From: Helianthus annuus
Lineage: Eukaryota > Streptophyta > Magnoliopsida > Asterales > Asteraceae
Direction: 5' to 3'
Assembly (NCBI RefSeq): GCF_002127325.2
Contig: NC_035440.2
Span: 77,656,815 to 77,720,814, forward strand
Length of the DNA: 64,000 nt
Under the pieces are notes generated by a model. It was not told where the DNA came from. It saw nothing but the letters and a program-made list of their open reading frames with translations, and did not search any database. This document shows positions 42,789 to 55,062 of the stretch, in pieces (within the stretch, counting starts at the first letter, position 1; every line of letters begins with the position of its first letter). The position numbers were made by a program, and so were the translations under genes.

Positions 42789-43862
42789 GTATGTAATTCT
42801 CAATCAAATCTGGAACTTTTTATGTGTTCTTCATGAACATTTCTGTCGGTGTCTTTAATCTTAGATCTAGGAAATTTTAGGAAGTTTTGAGGAAATTCCA
42901 GCATAGGGTTTGGTTTGTAATGATTAGATCTATAAGTTTACTGGATTAATTTGTGTTAAAGCTTGTTTAAGCTGAGTAGATCTAGGAATTTGACGATCGG
43001 CTGTCGGCGAGGTTATTGAGAGATTAAGCCTTGATTAGAACGAATTAGATAGCAATGAACATAGGGATTTGATCGCGACAACATTAGGTACATAGATCTT
43101 TATTCAATTTGTGTTGTTATGCCTGAAAATTTTTGAAGATTTTTAAGTGTTCATATCTGTTCTTGAACGAGATGTCAGCCGATCGGACAACCATGATAAT
43201 AATTGACTATGTTGATAGTTAATAGGATTGTTCATGCCATGAAAATTGTGCCTTCATCTGTTATGAAAATTTTTGTGATAAAATGTTCAGTGTATGCTAG
43301 CCGATTGAACAACATTGCTAGCCGATCGAACATCATTGCTAGTCGATCGAACAGCGTTGCAAGCCGATCAGACAGCATCCTTATCATAACATAGATTTCT
43401 GTGCAAGATTGCCAACCGATCGGTCAGCATGTGCCAACCGATTGGACATCATTAGTGAAAACTCCATTGCTGTTTAAACAAAGTTTGCCAACCGATCGGT
43501 CAGCATTGCTAGCCGATCGAACATCATTCTATCATACCGTGTTATCTGAACGGAATGACAGTTCGATCGAACAGCATGACCAACCGATCGGTCAGCATTG
43601 CAAGCCGATCAAACAGCCATGCTAACCGATCGAATAGCATTGTTTATTTGATTCAAGAAGGCATGCTAACCGATCGATCAGTCACTGTCTCACTACATGT
43701 ACTAACCGATCAAACACCAATGCTAATCGATCGAACATGCCATTTGATTCTCTAGTACTATCACATAGAGATTCTCAGTGTTAGAAAAATTTTCAAAACT
43801 TTCATCTTTCATCCTTATGCCTCAATAACTGTGTAAATGATTAATAATGCATATACTTACAG
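42789..43862 (+). other. Predicted ORF3 intron, 1,074 bp, with CGATCG array
   Basis: Donor AAG|GTATGT; acceptor ATATACTTACAG|GG. Between about 43172 and 43740 motifs of the form GCCGATCGAACA or ACCGATCGGTCAGCAT recur about 18 times, the family motif also found in the LTR and leader. Confidence 0.58.
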
Positions 43863-44530
43863 GGAAGAGGAAAGGATACAGACAAAGGTCACAATGTACA
43901 TTGCGTGATTGATGCTGAAATCACAGATGGTACGGTGGTTGAAAAGATGGCAAAATTTTTGAGGGAAAGCAGAGTGGCAAAGGCTTTATCTGATAAAACT
44001 GCTGTTTGTGAGTCTCATGTTAGAGCTTTCTGGGACACAGCAAGATTTGAAGAATCAGACAAGATGATACACGCAGTTTTAAGAAAGAAAGACTAAGCTG
44101 GAAAAGACATAGACGTGGAGTTTGAGTTTGGTGTTGAGGATATTAGGAGAGTTCTTGATTTACAGGATTCTGATGACGACCCAACAATCATGTCTGAACG
44201 TCTTGTTAAAGGGTTGTGGTGCAGAATGGGATTTACCGGGCATATTAATGGAATAATGCTTAAAAGAAATTTCTCAAAGGCTTACAGGTACTTGATGCAC
44301 TGCATGGTGCATTCAATGTCACACAGAAAAGGAGCATATGATGAAGTACCTGATTACATCATGAACTTCATTGCTAGCCTGGTATTGAACAAAAAGTACA
44401 ACATTTCTCAAGTAATCTTTGAGTACATGAAAGAGAATTGCAAAAATGAAGGAGATAGATATATCATGTACCCAAGGTTCATCATGATGCTGATAAATGA
44501 TAAGATCAAGGATCCTCCAAAGAACAGAGA
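43863..44530 (+). pseudogene. Sirevirus A third ORF, N-terminal part
   Basis: The frame opens right after the acceptor, in phase with exon 1. A TAA at 44094 interrupts it, and the frame continues to the Tekay insertion at 44531. Conserved with Sirevirus B: ALSDKTAVCESHVRAFW against AMTDQRPLYRSHISRFW, then SERLVKGLWCRMGF, YRYLMHCM, DYIMNFIASLVLNKKYN and YPRFIMMLI. The conservation of this domain between two divergent elements indicates it was under selection. The rest of the gene should lie beyond the right edge of the window. Confidence 0.65.
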
Positions 44531-45328
44531 TGTCACACCCCAATTTCCACGTGTCTCACCGGTGGGCCCGGTGGGGGATTACCGTGACGTAGTTGGCAAC
44601 AATATAGTCAAACCACACAATATATGAATGCACAGCGGAAGCATAAAGATAAATATATTTCAACTTTATTTGTAATATCAAAGTATCACCATTGTTGAAA
44701 TAAAATCCACAGGGAATCAATAAAAATAACAAAAGTGTTGTTCAACAGACTTCAGGCATCTTAAGCTTGCGAGACTTCTAATGATGTTAAGGAGAAATCC
44801 CAGCCAATTACGCATAGTACCTGCATTTAGTCTTTTTGGGGAAAATACGTCAGTTTACACTGGTAAATACATTCAACCGACACTTTTTGTAAAATGTTTA
44901 ATAAAATTGGTTTAAATGCACAAGGCACAAACTCTTTATAACTCGGGATAATTTATAATTAAATCTTGTAAAGAATTACATGTTACTATGCGTTTGGTCG
45001 CCCGGGTCGTGTCGGGTTAAAGTTTAATAGACACACCACATAGCATAAAACCGTGGCGGGTAACCAACGGCTACACTTTTATTGTCATGGACATAATGCC
45101 GGGTGTACGCCTACACCCGGATGTCAAGGTCATGGCCATTTCGTAAAATGCTGCCAAGGATATCCGGGACATGGTCATTAAGCCCCCAGAGGTGTAAAGC
45201 CAACAAAACAAGTTTTTAAACGGGTCACATTGATAATACCCAACTACTAATGAGTTGGGGTCAATTGCCCGACCAAGCGGTATTTTAAATACCGTAACCC
45301 AAGCCCGTATAACGGAAAATAAGTTAAA

Positions 45329-45916
45329 AGTATTTACCTTTTCAAGTAAAATTCCTTAATTGAATAAATTGCAGATAGCTTTTACTGGTCCTCCTAATCT
45401 GGAACGAAGGTTTTATAATAACCTATTAGAATCCTAACGGGTCTTTAATTAAGCTTAAGCTTAGACCGGCTAGTTTCAAAGATACGGTTCGTACACACGA
45501 TTAAGCGAAGACCAGATAGAATGTGATTTAGACCCGATAAGTTTGAAGACTTGTTCAATATGGGTTTATTATTCACATTCTGGATTTTGAGATGAAACCG
45601 TTAAGGTTTGACCCGTCTCGAAAGTATTTACCTTTGCAAGTAAAATTCCTTAATTGAATAAATTGCAGATAGCTTTTACTGGTCCTCCTAATCTGGAACG
45701 AAGGTTTTATAATAACCTATTAGAATCCTAACGGGTCTTTAATTAAGCTTAAGCTTAGACCGGCTAGTTTCAAAGATACGGTTCGTACGCACGATTAAGC
45801 GAAGACCAGATAGAATGTGATTTAGACCCGATAAGTTTGAAGACTTGTTCAATATGGGTTTATTATTCACATTCTGGATTTTGAGATGAAACCGTTAAGG
45901 TTTGACCCGTCTCGGC
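45329..45916. repeat. Tandem duplication, 2 x 294 bp
   Basis: Units start AGTATTTACCTTT at 45329 and 45623. I see only a couple of substitutions between them, for example CACACG against CGCACG. Confidence 0.9.
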
Positions 45917-47405
45917 TAATTTATGTAAACTTGTTACATAACCCGAACCGTACGCGTAATAAGCGTGACGGGTATTCATGAGAGCTATAGACAGGTCTCC
46001 TAAGTCAATTATGCCTCAAATATGTTGTGACATCAGTAAGATGTCTTTCATTATGCCCGAAACGTGTTTAAACACCAACTAGGCCCCGTAGGGGTATTTT
46101 GGTAATTTCACATAAGCCGAAAAGCTCAAAACTGGAGTCTGAGTTTATCAACCTTTGCTTACTGTTAAAATATTATAATTTGCTTCTTATATCAGTAGGT
46201 ATCAACCCGGGTATGTCCAATATAATTCTGTCACATACTTTGCGTTAAAAATGCTTAATAAGGCGATTAAAGGCCATTTCCGGGTTCTATACTTAAATCT
46301 GATATTTTTATATTTCCAGAAGGCTTAAAATAATCTATTTATCATATGTGATTAGGAGCAAAAGGTTTGAAGTTGTTTAGATATGTAAAACTCATTTTAT
46401 GGTCCATAAGGGCAAAACCGACAATTACCGGATTAAGCCTACGACTACTAGTTATGCTCAGTTTAAAATTAATTAAAAATATTTAAAAATCCCAAAATAA
46501 TATATTACATCAGTGGGTATTAAGTTTGATACCAAAAAGTAGGCTTAACTAGGCTATACGCTAATTACGCCGTTTTATTAACATAAAGCATTCATTTTGC
46601 GATAATGAGCATAACTCTTAATCTACAATTCAAATTGATGTAAAACTTTGCATACACGTTTATACATCAGTAATTAAAGTTTATACTCTTTTACATTTCC
46701 AAAAATCACGTTTTAAGGCAATAAGGGCATAATGGTCAACATATGGGTAATTAACGGAATCATGCATTTTAATTGGATAACTAATGATCCGAGGTGTATA
46801 ATCACAGAGGGTTATACTAGCATATAATCTGGCCCAAATAAGGCTCTACGGTATTTTTGAAGCATACCATAACGGGTTAGAACTGAAAGTTCAAGTGAAA
46901 GTCAAACTATGTGACTTTCGGTTCCGAACCGGGTCCTTATAGTAAATTGTCGAGTTGAACATGTTTAGACATGTCCTTACACTAATTACCAAGTTATATT
47001 AATGATTAAACAGGTTGTAAGTGTTCTACATTGTTAATCTTGCATAAATCGCATTTTAAACTTTCTGTTGACTTTTTAAGTACACGTTTGACTCGACTTT
47101 TGACCTAGTTAGAGTGGTGATCAGGGGGAACCCTTTTAAGGGTTTATTTCCCACATAAACACCAACTTATAACTACTTTTAATTCGAGATATGACTGAGC
47201 CATTGTTGACTAATCTCGAAGTCAAACCGTAATTACGACGGTTTGATTTTTAGCTAAATAACTAAGCTAAACTCAATTTAGAAAGGATTAGAACACTTAC
47301 TGAAGTCCTAAGCTTGATTAGGGAACACTTGAGAGGAAGTTGAGCTCCAGAAGTGGTCCTCAAATGCAGATGAAGGTATGAGGAATACTTGTTGCACAAA
47401 GTGGC

Positions 47406-47413
47406 CTTTTATA
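47406..47413 (-). promoter_or_regulatory. TATA box, outer Tekay LTR
   Basis: TATAAAAG on the minus strand. The CTTACGG-T-CCGTAAG palindromes lie 180-290 bp upstream in the sense direction. Confidence 0.55.
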
Positions 47414-48143
47414 GGCAATGAAGATCATCAAGATCATCACAACAAGGTCTACATGGGCTCCTTGATGATCAACAACTGTCCCTTAGTGCTAGGAGATGAT
47501 TAGGGGTCGCCCATATCTTTGGAAAGATCCTCACATTAATGTTTTACCGTTTACAACAGCCAACAGCCAACTTTCTGTCGCTGGGCGTCGCTTACGGACC
47601 GTATGGCATGGCCCTTGCAGTCCGTAAGCCTATGGCGGAAACATTTTTACCCCTTCACCCCCTTACGGTCCGTAAGGCAGGACCCTTACGGTCCGTAAGC
47701 GCTTAACAGAGGCAAAAAAAAAATTAACCTTTCAAGCATTGAATGGTCAACTTGCAATACATGTTTTTGAATCCGGGACAAGTCAGTATGAGGCCTCTTT
47801 TAACCCATGCCTGGTCAGATATCACTATGTATTATGGGCTTGCACAAGGATGGGGTCTAAGAACCATTATTTGTATTGCATTATTTTCTTTAAAATCCAA
47901 TATTAGCAAACTTGGACACTTTTGATTATTAGTAATTACCGGATTAAGATATATTAGATGCTTATTAATTTTGCTCAGGGTCTTGGGATTCATAATGACG
48001 AAGTCGCTCAGAGGTAGAAAATTAACATGTCGACATATTCGAAAATCCTACCGCGTATCTTAATTAAATCCGGGTTTATATTATTTTTGTCGTATGCGAC
48101 ACGTGTCATTTATTTATTGGACACAAAATTCCGAGGTGTTACA

Positions 48144-48160
48144 TCCTCACCCCCTTAAAA
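48144..48160 (-). other. Polypurine tract, outer Tekay
   Basis: TTAAGGGGGTGAGGA on the minus strand, ending where the LTR begins (TGTAACACC). Confidence 0.75.
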
Positions 48161-48178
48161 TAAATCTCGACCCGAGAT

Positions 48179-49348
48179 TTACTGGAACAAATAAGGGTAT
48201 TTTTCTTTTGTCGTGGATTCAACCTCCCACATGAATTCGGGACCTCTACGGGCATCCCACTTGACCTTAACAATAGGTACATGCTTCCTTCGAAGCTTCT
48301 TTACCTGTCGATCTTCAATCGACAAAGGTTTTTCCACAAATTTTAAGCTCTCATCTATATGCACATCTGTATGTGGTATTACTAGTGATTCATCCGCGAA
48401 GCACTTCTTTAGATTGCAGATGTGGAACACATTGTGAATTCCATTGAGCTCTTCTGGCAAGTTTAACTTATAGGCAACGGACCCGACACGTTCGATAACC
48501 TCGAAAGGTCCTATGTATCTCGGGCTTAGTTTGCCTTTCTTGCCGAAACGCATCACCCCCTTCCAGGGTGATACTTTAAGTAACACTTTTTCACCTACTT
48601 CGAAGTGAAAATCTTTACGCTTTGGATCCGCGTAACTCTTCTGCCTATCTCGGGCAGCTTTGAGACGGTCTCGAATCTGGACAATCTTGTCCGTTGTTTC
48701 GAAGACTATCTCTGGTCCTGATAATTGGACATCTCCAACTTTCGCCCAACAAACAGGCGATCTACACTTTCTACCGTATAATGCCTCGAAAGGCGCAGCC
48801 TTTATGCTGGTATGGTAGCTATTGTTGTAGGAGAATTCGATTAATGGTAGGTTCTTATCCTAACTACCACCCAAATCGATAGCACATGCACGTAGCATGT
48901 CTTCCAACGTCTGAATAGTACGCTCACTCTGACCGTCTGTCTGAGGATGGTAAGCCGTACTAAAATTCAAACGTGTGCCCAAAGATTGCTGGAAACTTTT
49001 CCAGAAATGCGACGTGTATCTAGTATCCCGGTCAGAGATAATAGACACAGGTATGCCATGCAAGGCTACAATCTTATCAACGTATAACTGGGCCAACATG
49101 TCGGAGCTATAAGTCTCCTTGATGGGTAAGAAATGGGCTGACTTAGTCAGTCTATCGACTATAACCCATATTGTTTCATTTCCTTTCCTCGTCTTGGGTA
49201 ACTTGGTAATAAAATCCATAGTTACACATTCCCACTTCCATTCGGGAAGTTCAGGCTGTTGTAGTAAGCCAGATGGCTTTTGATGCTCAGCCTTGACTTG
49301 CGCACAAGTTAAGCATTTTGCTACATAAGCGGCTACAGACTTTTTCAA
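48179..49348 (-). pseudogene. pol: Outer Tekay integrase and chromodomain
   Basis: The zinc finger ends [14 protein letters not shown]. The core has D ([10 protein letters not shown]), D (IISDRDTRY) and E ([11 protein letters not shown]), so the triad is intact. A TAG at 48860-48862 replaces an expected Trp (GGS*DKNLP), after which the same frame runs through the C-terminal [18 protein letters not shown]. It ends in a chromodomain-like segment ([21 protein letters not shown]), typical of Tekay/Del chromoviruses and thought to guide integration to modified chromatin. It is in frame with the RT part upstream; only a TAG at 49355 separates them. Confidence 0.85.
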
Positions 49349-49354
49349 GCCTAT

Positions 49355-50668
49355 CTACCAATAATTTGCCTTTAGATCCTGATACATCTTATCAGCTCCA
49401 GGATGGACAGAGTATTTAGAACTATGGGCTTCCTGGAGAATGACATCTCTGAGTCCTCCGTAAATTGGAACCCATATTCGTCCGTTTAATCTTAAAATTC
49501 CGTCTTTGCTAAGAGTTAACTGCTCCTCAGTTACTCCTAACTTTTCTTTAGGATAGTTAGCTTCCAACACAGCTTCTCTCTGTGCAGCTAACAACCTTTC
49601 AATTAAATTATTCTTCACTTCAATGCTCTTGGCATTGATTCGGATGGGTTTCACCCTTTCCTTCCTACTTAAGGCATCAGCGACTACATTCGCCTTGCCG
49701 GGATGATATCTGATTTCACAATCGTAATCATTTAAGGTCTCCATCCAACGGCGTTGCCTCATGTTTAACTCCTTCTGATTAAACAGATGTTGAAGGCTCT
49801 TATGATCAGAATAGATCACACACTTGATACCATACAGGTAATATCTCCACAGTTTTAGTGCGAATACAACGGCACCCAGCTCCAAGTCATGGGTGGTGTA
49901 ATTCTTCTCGTGCACCTTTAACTGTCTCGAAGCATAGGCAATAACCTTGCCTTTCTGCATGAGCACACATCCTATGCAAGTGTATGATGCGTCGCAGTAA
50001 ACTACGAACTCTTCGGTACCTTCAGGTAATGTGAGCACAGGAGCGTTGCTCAACTTTTGCTTCAGAATATCAAAGGACTCTTGCTGCTTAGGGCCCCAAA
50101 CAAACTTTATCTTCTTCTTGGTCAGGGAAGTTAAGGGCGCAGCAATCATTGAAAAATTTTCAATGAAACGCCTGTAATATCCTGCTAACCCCAGGAAACT
50201 ACGAATCTCCGTAGGCGTCTTTGGCTCTTGCCAATTCATTACGGCTTCTACTTTAGCGGGATCCACCTGGATACCACGCTCGCTGACAACGTGTCCTAAG
50301 AATTGATCTTCTCGAAGCAAAAATTCGCACTTAGAGATATTGGCATAGAGTTTCTCATGATGTAGAAGTTTGAGAATACAGCGAAGGTGTTTCTCATGGT
50401 CAGCTCGGTTCTTCGAGTAGATAAGAATATCGTCGATGAAAACAATGACGAATTTATCTAAGTACGGCTTGCAGACGCGATTCATGAGATCCATGAACGC
50501 AGCCGGTGCATTAGTGAGCCCAAAAGGCATCACTAGGAACTCGTAGTGACCGTAACGAGTCCGAAATGCGGTTTTATGTACGTCTTCATCTCTGACTCTC
50601 AGTTGATGGTAGCCTGACCTCAAGTCAATCTTCGAGAAATAAATTGCCCCTTGTAACTGATCGAACAA
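49355..50668 (-). pseudogene. pol: Outer Tekay RT and RNase H
   Basis: RT fingers and palm: [33 protein letters not shown] and the catalytic [12 protein letters not shown]. The thumb and connection follow ([16 protein letters not shown]), then RNase H with [35 protein letters not shown] and [11 protein letters not shown]. The linker ends [11 protein letters not shown], and TAG replaces the second Trp of the usual YWWP. A one-base insertion near 50680 separates this frame from the protease side. Confidence 0.87.
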
Positions 50669-52390
50669 ATAGTCGATCCTCCGGCAAGGGATATCTATTC
50701 TTTATCGTGACCTTATTAAGTTCGCGATAATCGATGCACAGACGCATCGATCCGTCCTTCTTCTTAACAAACAGGACAGGTGCTCCCCAGGGAGATGAAC
50801 TGGGTTTGATGAAACCTTTAGCTAGCGGTTCATCCAGCTGGGTCCTTAACTCCTTCATTTCGGTTGGTGCTAGCCTGTAAGGTGCTCTAGCAATAGGTGC
50901 TGCTCCAGGGATGATATCGATCCTGAATTCCACTTGCCTATCTGGTGGCAAACCAGGTTGATCTTCAGGGAAAACTTCTGGATATTCCGAAATGACGGGA
51001 ATGTCTTCTATCTTCGGTTTAGGCTCTTCAATAATCACCTGTGCCATGTAGATGACACAACCCTTCTTTAGACATTTTGAAGCCTTGAGCATAGTCACTT
51101 GCTCAGGCAATCCATACTGGGTATCTCCCCGAATGGTAAGCGATTCACCAGACGAAGTCTTTATCACCACTTGCTTTCTGTTGCAGACGATTTGTGCCTG
51201 GTTGTGAGATAACCAGTCCATACCCAATACTTGGTCAAAACCGGCCAATTTAAAGGGAAGTAGAGATAGAGGAAAAGAGTGGTTCTTAATGGATATCACA
51301 CATCCATCTAACACAGTGGAGACGGTTTCTATGGTGCCATCTGCTAGCTCTACCTCGTAATTCACATTTAAGGTTTTGACAGGTATATTCAGCAATTTGC
51401 AAAATTTATGATCTACGAAAGACTTATCAGCGCCCGAATCAAAAAGTACTCTTGCAAAGATATCATTTATGAGAAAAGTACCTGTGATCACGTTATCATC
51501 CAGCACTGCTTCTTTCGCCTCCATCCTGAAGACTCTTGCATTGGTCTTCTTGGCCTCTTCAGGCTTCTTGGCATATTTAGGGCAGTTGCTTTTAATGTGC
51601 CCTTTCTCGCTGCAGCCGTAGCAGGTTGCATCCTTTATTTTCTTGCAATCCACGGTCTTGTGGTCCTTGGACTTGCACAACCCACAAGCATACGACTTCG
51701 ACTGAGTCTGCGAGTTTGATTCGAGCCTACACTTTCCAAAGTGATGTCTCTTGCAATTTTTGCACTTGGGCTTCTCACTAGACTGTTGCCCATCCTTCCT
51801 TGACTCCGACCCTCTCTTGTTATCACCGTTTCCACGGTGTTTCTTGCCCGACCTCCGTGAAGTATCATCTTCACGCTTTCTCTTCTCAGCTTCTTTGTTC
51901 CTCAGCGATCTTTGTCGGACCGCATCCAGAGTGAGGGACAAAGAAATGTCAGCTACAGATCTGAAGGTCGCTGGCCGAGAGGCCTTTACGCTTGCCTTTA
52001 TTTCGGGGGCTAAACCACCGATAAAACGAGCGATTCTCTTTGGCTCCGGGGTTACCAGATACGGAACCAACCGGGACATCGTGTTGAAGCTCGTGAGGTA
52101 AGCTTGACAGTCAAGGTTCGTCATCACCAATGACAGGAAGTCATTCTCTATCTTTTCAACCTCATGTTGAGGGCAGTAATTCTCCTTGATGAGAGAAATG
52201 AATTCCTCCCATGTCATGCTGTATAGAACAGCCTTTCCCGAGGCCTGAACCAACGACCTCCACCAAGCCAGGGCCTCGCCCTTGAATGATTGTGAAACAT
52301 ACTTTACCACACCCTTCTCTGCGCAACCACTGATGTCCACCGCGGTGTCCATCTCGTCCAGCCACGTCATACAATCGACCGCTCCTTTCT
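50625..52390 (-). pseudogene. gag-pol: Outer Tekay Gag (N-terminus displaced), protease, RT start
   Basis: From the junction inward: capsid sequence ([33 protein letters not shown]), a Lys/Arg-rich linker, and cysteine motifs including the knuckle [14 protein letters not shown]. Protease follows with [16 protein letters not shown] and the downstream [10 protein letters not shown] begins with [33 protein letters not shown]. The open frame at 52370 is not the true start, since the inner element splits the codons for the capsid. The frame breaks near 50680 within PLP...DLFDQL by a one-base insertion. Confidence 0.85.
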
Positions 52391-52860
52391 TGTCACACCC
52401 TGGCTTTGCGGAAGCGTGGTTAATTTGGTGTGACTTCTTAATACCGTAGCTTAATCATAACAAAGCTATATGAATTAAAAACATGCAGGATCATCCATTA
52501 AGTTTTGAAAACCAAATACAATACCATTGTTTTAACGGGAATACACCCTAACAACCATAATCTTGTTCAACAACCAAACAAACATAAACACAGTTTAAGG
52601 ACTGTGACTTGTCCAGGAAAGAGTCACATTCCCTAAACCCCGGATGACCTCGGAAACTAGTGCAGCGGGAAAACGTGCCATACCGTGCCAGATCCTTTAA
52701 TTCCCTGAAATACATGTAAGTTGAAAAATCAACAATAATGTTGAGCGAGTTCATGCGTTTAATATGTGCGCGCGAATAAACCTTTCCAATCATTGTAAGT
52801 GTGAATATTTTTGTAAACTCTGGTATGAAAGCAAATGAGGAAGCCTATCAGTTAATGTGT

Positions 52861-53100
52861 ACCACATGGTCCAACCTGCGGGCGCATGGGTGGGGATAGG
52901 ACAAAGTCACCACATGGTCCAACCTGCGGGCGCATGGGTGGTATTACGACAAGGTCACCACATGGTCCAACCTGCGGGCGCATGGGTGGTGTTACGATAA
53001 GGTCACCACATGGTCCAACCTGCGGGCGCATGGGTGGTGTTAAGACGAGGTCACCGCATGGTCCAACCTTAGGGCGCATGGGTGGGGTTTGTTATGCTCA
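52861..53100. repeat. Tandem repeat, 5 x 48 bp, in LTR
   Basis: Units start ACCACATGGTCCAACCTGCG at 52861, 52909, 52957 and 53005, and a variant starts at 53053. The period is a multiple of three and free of stops in one frame on each strand, which creates protein-like open frames on both strands. The 5' LTR has the same array at 62845-63084. Confidence 0.92.
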
Positions 53101-55054
53101 AATAGGCCTATCACTTCTATCCCTCGATCGTACTACGAGGACTAATGTTCTTAAGATTTCGCCTACCCAAATCACATAACCTAACAGTTCCTTCCGTAGC
53201 TGACCATACCATGTAAGAAATATTCGTAATCATAGTAACATGTATTTCACCCCCGCAGTTTAGAAAACTGAAAACAGTTAAGAGAAAAGGGGGACATGAA
53301 CTCACAGTGAGTGCGTCACAATATCAAGTAATCCAAATGTCCGAAAGCTGCGCAACGACCTACATGTGCTAATTCTATTAGACGGATGGCCGTGCTTTAG
53401 CTTCTTAGTTTATATTTTTGGGAAACGGTTAGACAACCGCTCCGTGTGTCTACTTGATAACGTATTCTCCTTCCCAAGGATGGGGGAATTAATACATGTG
53501 TAATTATATCATTTTATTAAGTCCCATTTAATATATTTTATTCCTAATTCCAAAATATATTTATTTTTCTCAAAAACAATATATTTCCTTTTCCATATAA
53601 TACTTTCCCAAATTAATATTTTGACAACACATGCACTTATGAATATTTCCGAATAAAGCGTACGTTACGTTTTGGCGATTAAGTGGTAATGATAATTACC
53701 GTTGTAACTTATATATTCGTCGTGTAAGCGTTTGTATAATTTTGGGTTCATCAACGTTTGTAAATATTATTTTTACTCTAAAAATAATATTTATATATTT
53801 TCACAAAATAATCATAAACAGTGTGGTGAATAATATATTTATCGACTAAATATTTATCACGTTTAGCTTTGTGAAAATCCCACCTCCGATTATTTATAAA
53901 TAAAGTTGGGGCGAAATATATTTGAAAACATGTCAAAGTAGTCTAACACTTGTATATAATTCTAAGTGTTAGATTTTAGGAAAATTTCGCCAGAGTTTCC
54001 CCTGTAACTGGAGGTGGCCACGCTTTCAAGCGTATCATTTTCTTTTACAAAATCATTTCAATACTTCCTTTAAATCAACCAATCAATTTCCAATACAATC
54101 AACAAGTTTCAACACTTCAAATTTGTAGATTAAAATGTGAAATCGCATTATCACACGAACTTGTAATTTTTCCGAAAGTCGTTTTGTAGATCACTTTATA
54201 TTTAGTGGATCTATACATAAAATAACTTAGTCTTGCAAAAACCCCGTTTTTGGAACAAATCACTTCTTACAACTTCCCGACAATTTTTGTAAAAATGGTT
54301 ATTTTGCCGGATCTTTCATTTTATAAGTGTTTCTACACTTGTAGACTTTGAAAATCATATTTGTTAACATGTTTACCAACTTTTATAAAACATGATTTTC
54401 TCAATACCCGGTCCTACGAATATACCACTTGTACATACGTAGATCGGCTCGTTTTAAATACCATTTTTCATGTTAGAACACTTTTACACAAGTTCATGTT
54501 TCCCGTGTGGTGGAGTTTCACCTTTTAACCCTTGTACTGCTAGAAACAAGTGTATGTCAAGATTCGGGATCTTAACAAAGTCGGGTTAAACGATGATGAG
54601 AGCCACCACATCATAGATCGGGCCATATTAATCAACATATTCAAATACTACGACATTTACACGCGTTATGAGCTTTTATCCAACGATATACGCATTTTAG
54701 TAGACTTTAAAGTTTCATTAAGCGGGTTACCGACATTCAACCGACAAAAATCCTTTTAACCACTTTAGACATGACTAAAAACGAGTTTTAAACATTATAC
54801 CTCTAGCTCGGGGCTAGGGAAGATTCTAGTCGAAAACTGCGTGGATAATAGCAAATGCACGAGGTCCTTGAGCTCCCGTTTGTCCCGAGCTCCGTTGTAG
54901 GTGATCCCCGAGATGTGTATGCACTTGAAATGGAGAGATCAAAAACCGAAAGCGGATGGATGGCAAGAGGGGTGTTTGGCCGTGAGGAGAGGAGCAAGGG
55001 AGAGAGAGAGATTTCTTGCTAAGTGTGTGTGTATGTGAGAGAGAGAGTGGAGGG

Positions 55055-55062
55055 TATTTATA
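55055..55062 (-). promoter_or_regulatory. TATA box, inner Tekay LTR
   Basis: TATAAATA on the minus strand. GGGTGG-TGGGG-CCACCC at about 55151-55168 lies about 90 bp upstream in the sense direction. Confidence 0.55.

Larger units (their letters stand above)
17153..44530 (+). mobile_element. Sirevirus A (Ty1/copia), interrupted
   Basis: A copia element with 5' LTR (17153-17659), iMet primer site, motif-rich leader and giant gag (18467-20462 resuming at 35795). Pol (37718-41154), an internal promoter and a third gene follow. It is interrupted in gag by Sirevirus B (20463-35789) and cut in the third gene by a Tekay element at 44531. Its 3' LTR should lie beyond the window, followed by GTGTT if the 5-bp target duplication (17148-17152) is intact. 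Frameshifts in gag, integrase and RNase H and several stops make it non-functional. Domain order PR-IN-RT-RNase H shows copia; the long gag and 3' gene show Sirevirus. Confidence 0.85.
44531..48143 (-). repeat. Outer Tekay 3' LTR, 3,613 bp
   Basis: On the plus strand it runs from TGTCACACCCC to GGTGTTACA. It contains a recent 294-bp tandem duplication (45329-45916), palindromes CTTACGG-T-CCGTAAG (47590-47700) and a TATA box at 47406-47413. Open frames in it are short and unsupported. Confidence 0.87.
44531..52390 (-). mobile_element. Tekay/Del-type Ty3/gypsy element, outer, interrupted
   Basis: The sense strand is minus. Its 3' LTR (44531-48143), polypurine tract and pol/gag (48179-52390) are visible. 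At 52391 a second Tekay element interrupts gag, so the start of gag, the leader and the 5' LTR should lie past the window, ending next to AGAGA if the target duplication (44526-44530) is intact. A chromodomain ends Pol. Damage is light: one frameshift in RT and two TAG codons. Confidence 0.88.

Noticed and set aside
46100..47580. Gene within the 3.6-kb outer Tekay LTR
   Set aside because: No frame beyond chance length; the region lies inside LTR boundaries defined by the polypurine tract and terminal TG/CA.
52861..53100. CRISPR-like array
   Set aside because: The repeats are contiguous with no unique spacers, the genome is a plant's, and the array lies in an LTR.
52852..53179. Open frames of 75 and 97 codons with Gly/Pro/Cys repeats (copied at 62836-63163)
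   Set aside because: They arise on both strands from the 48-bp tandem repeat inside the LTR and lack any conserved protein feature.
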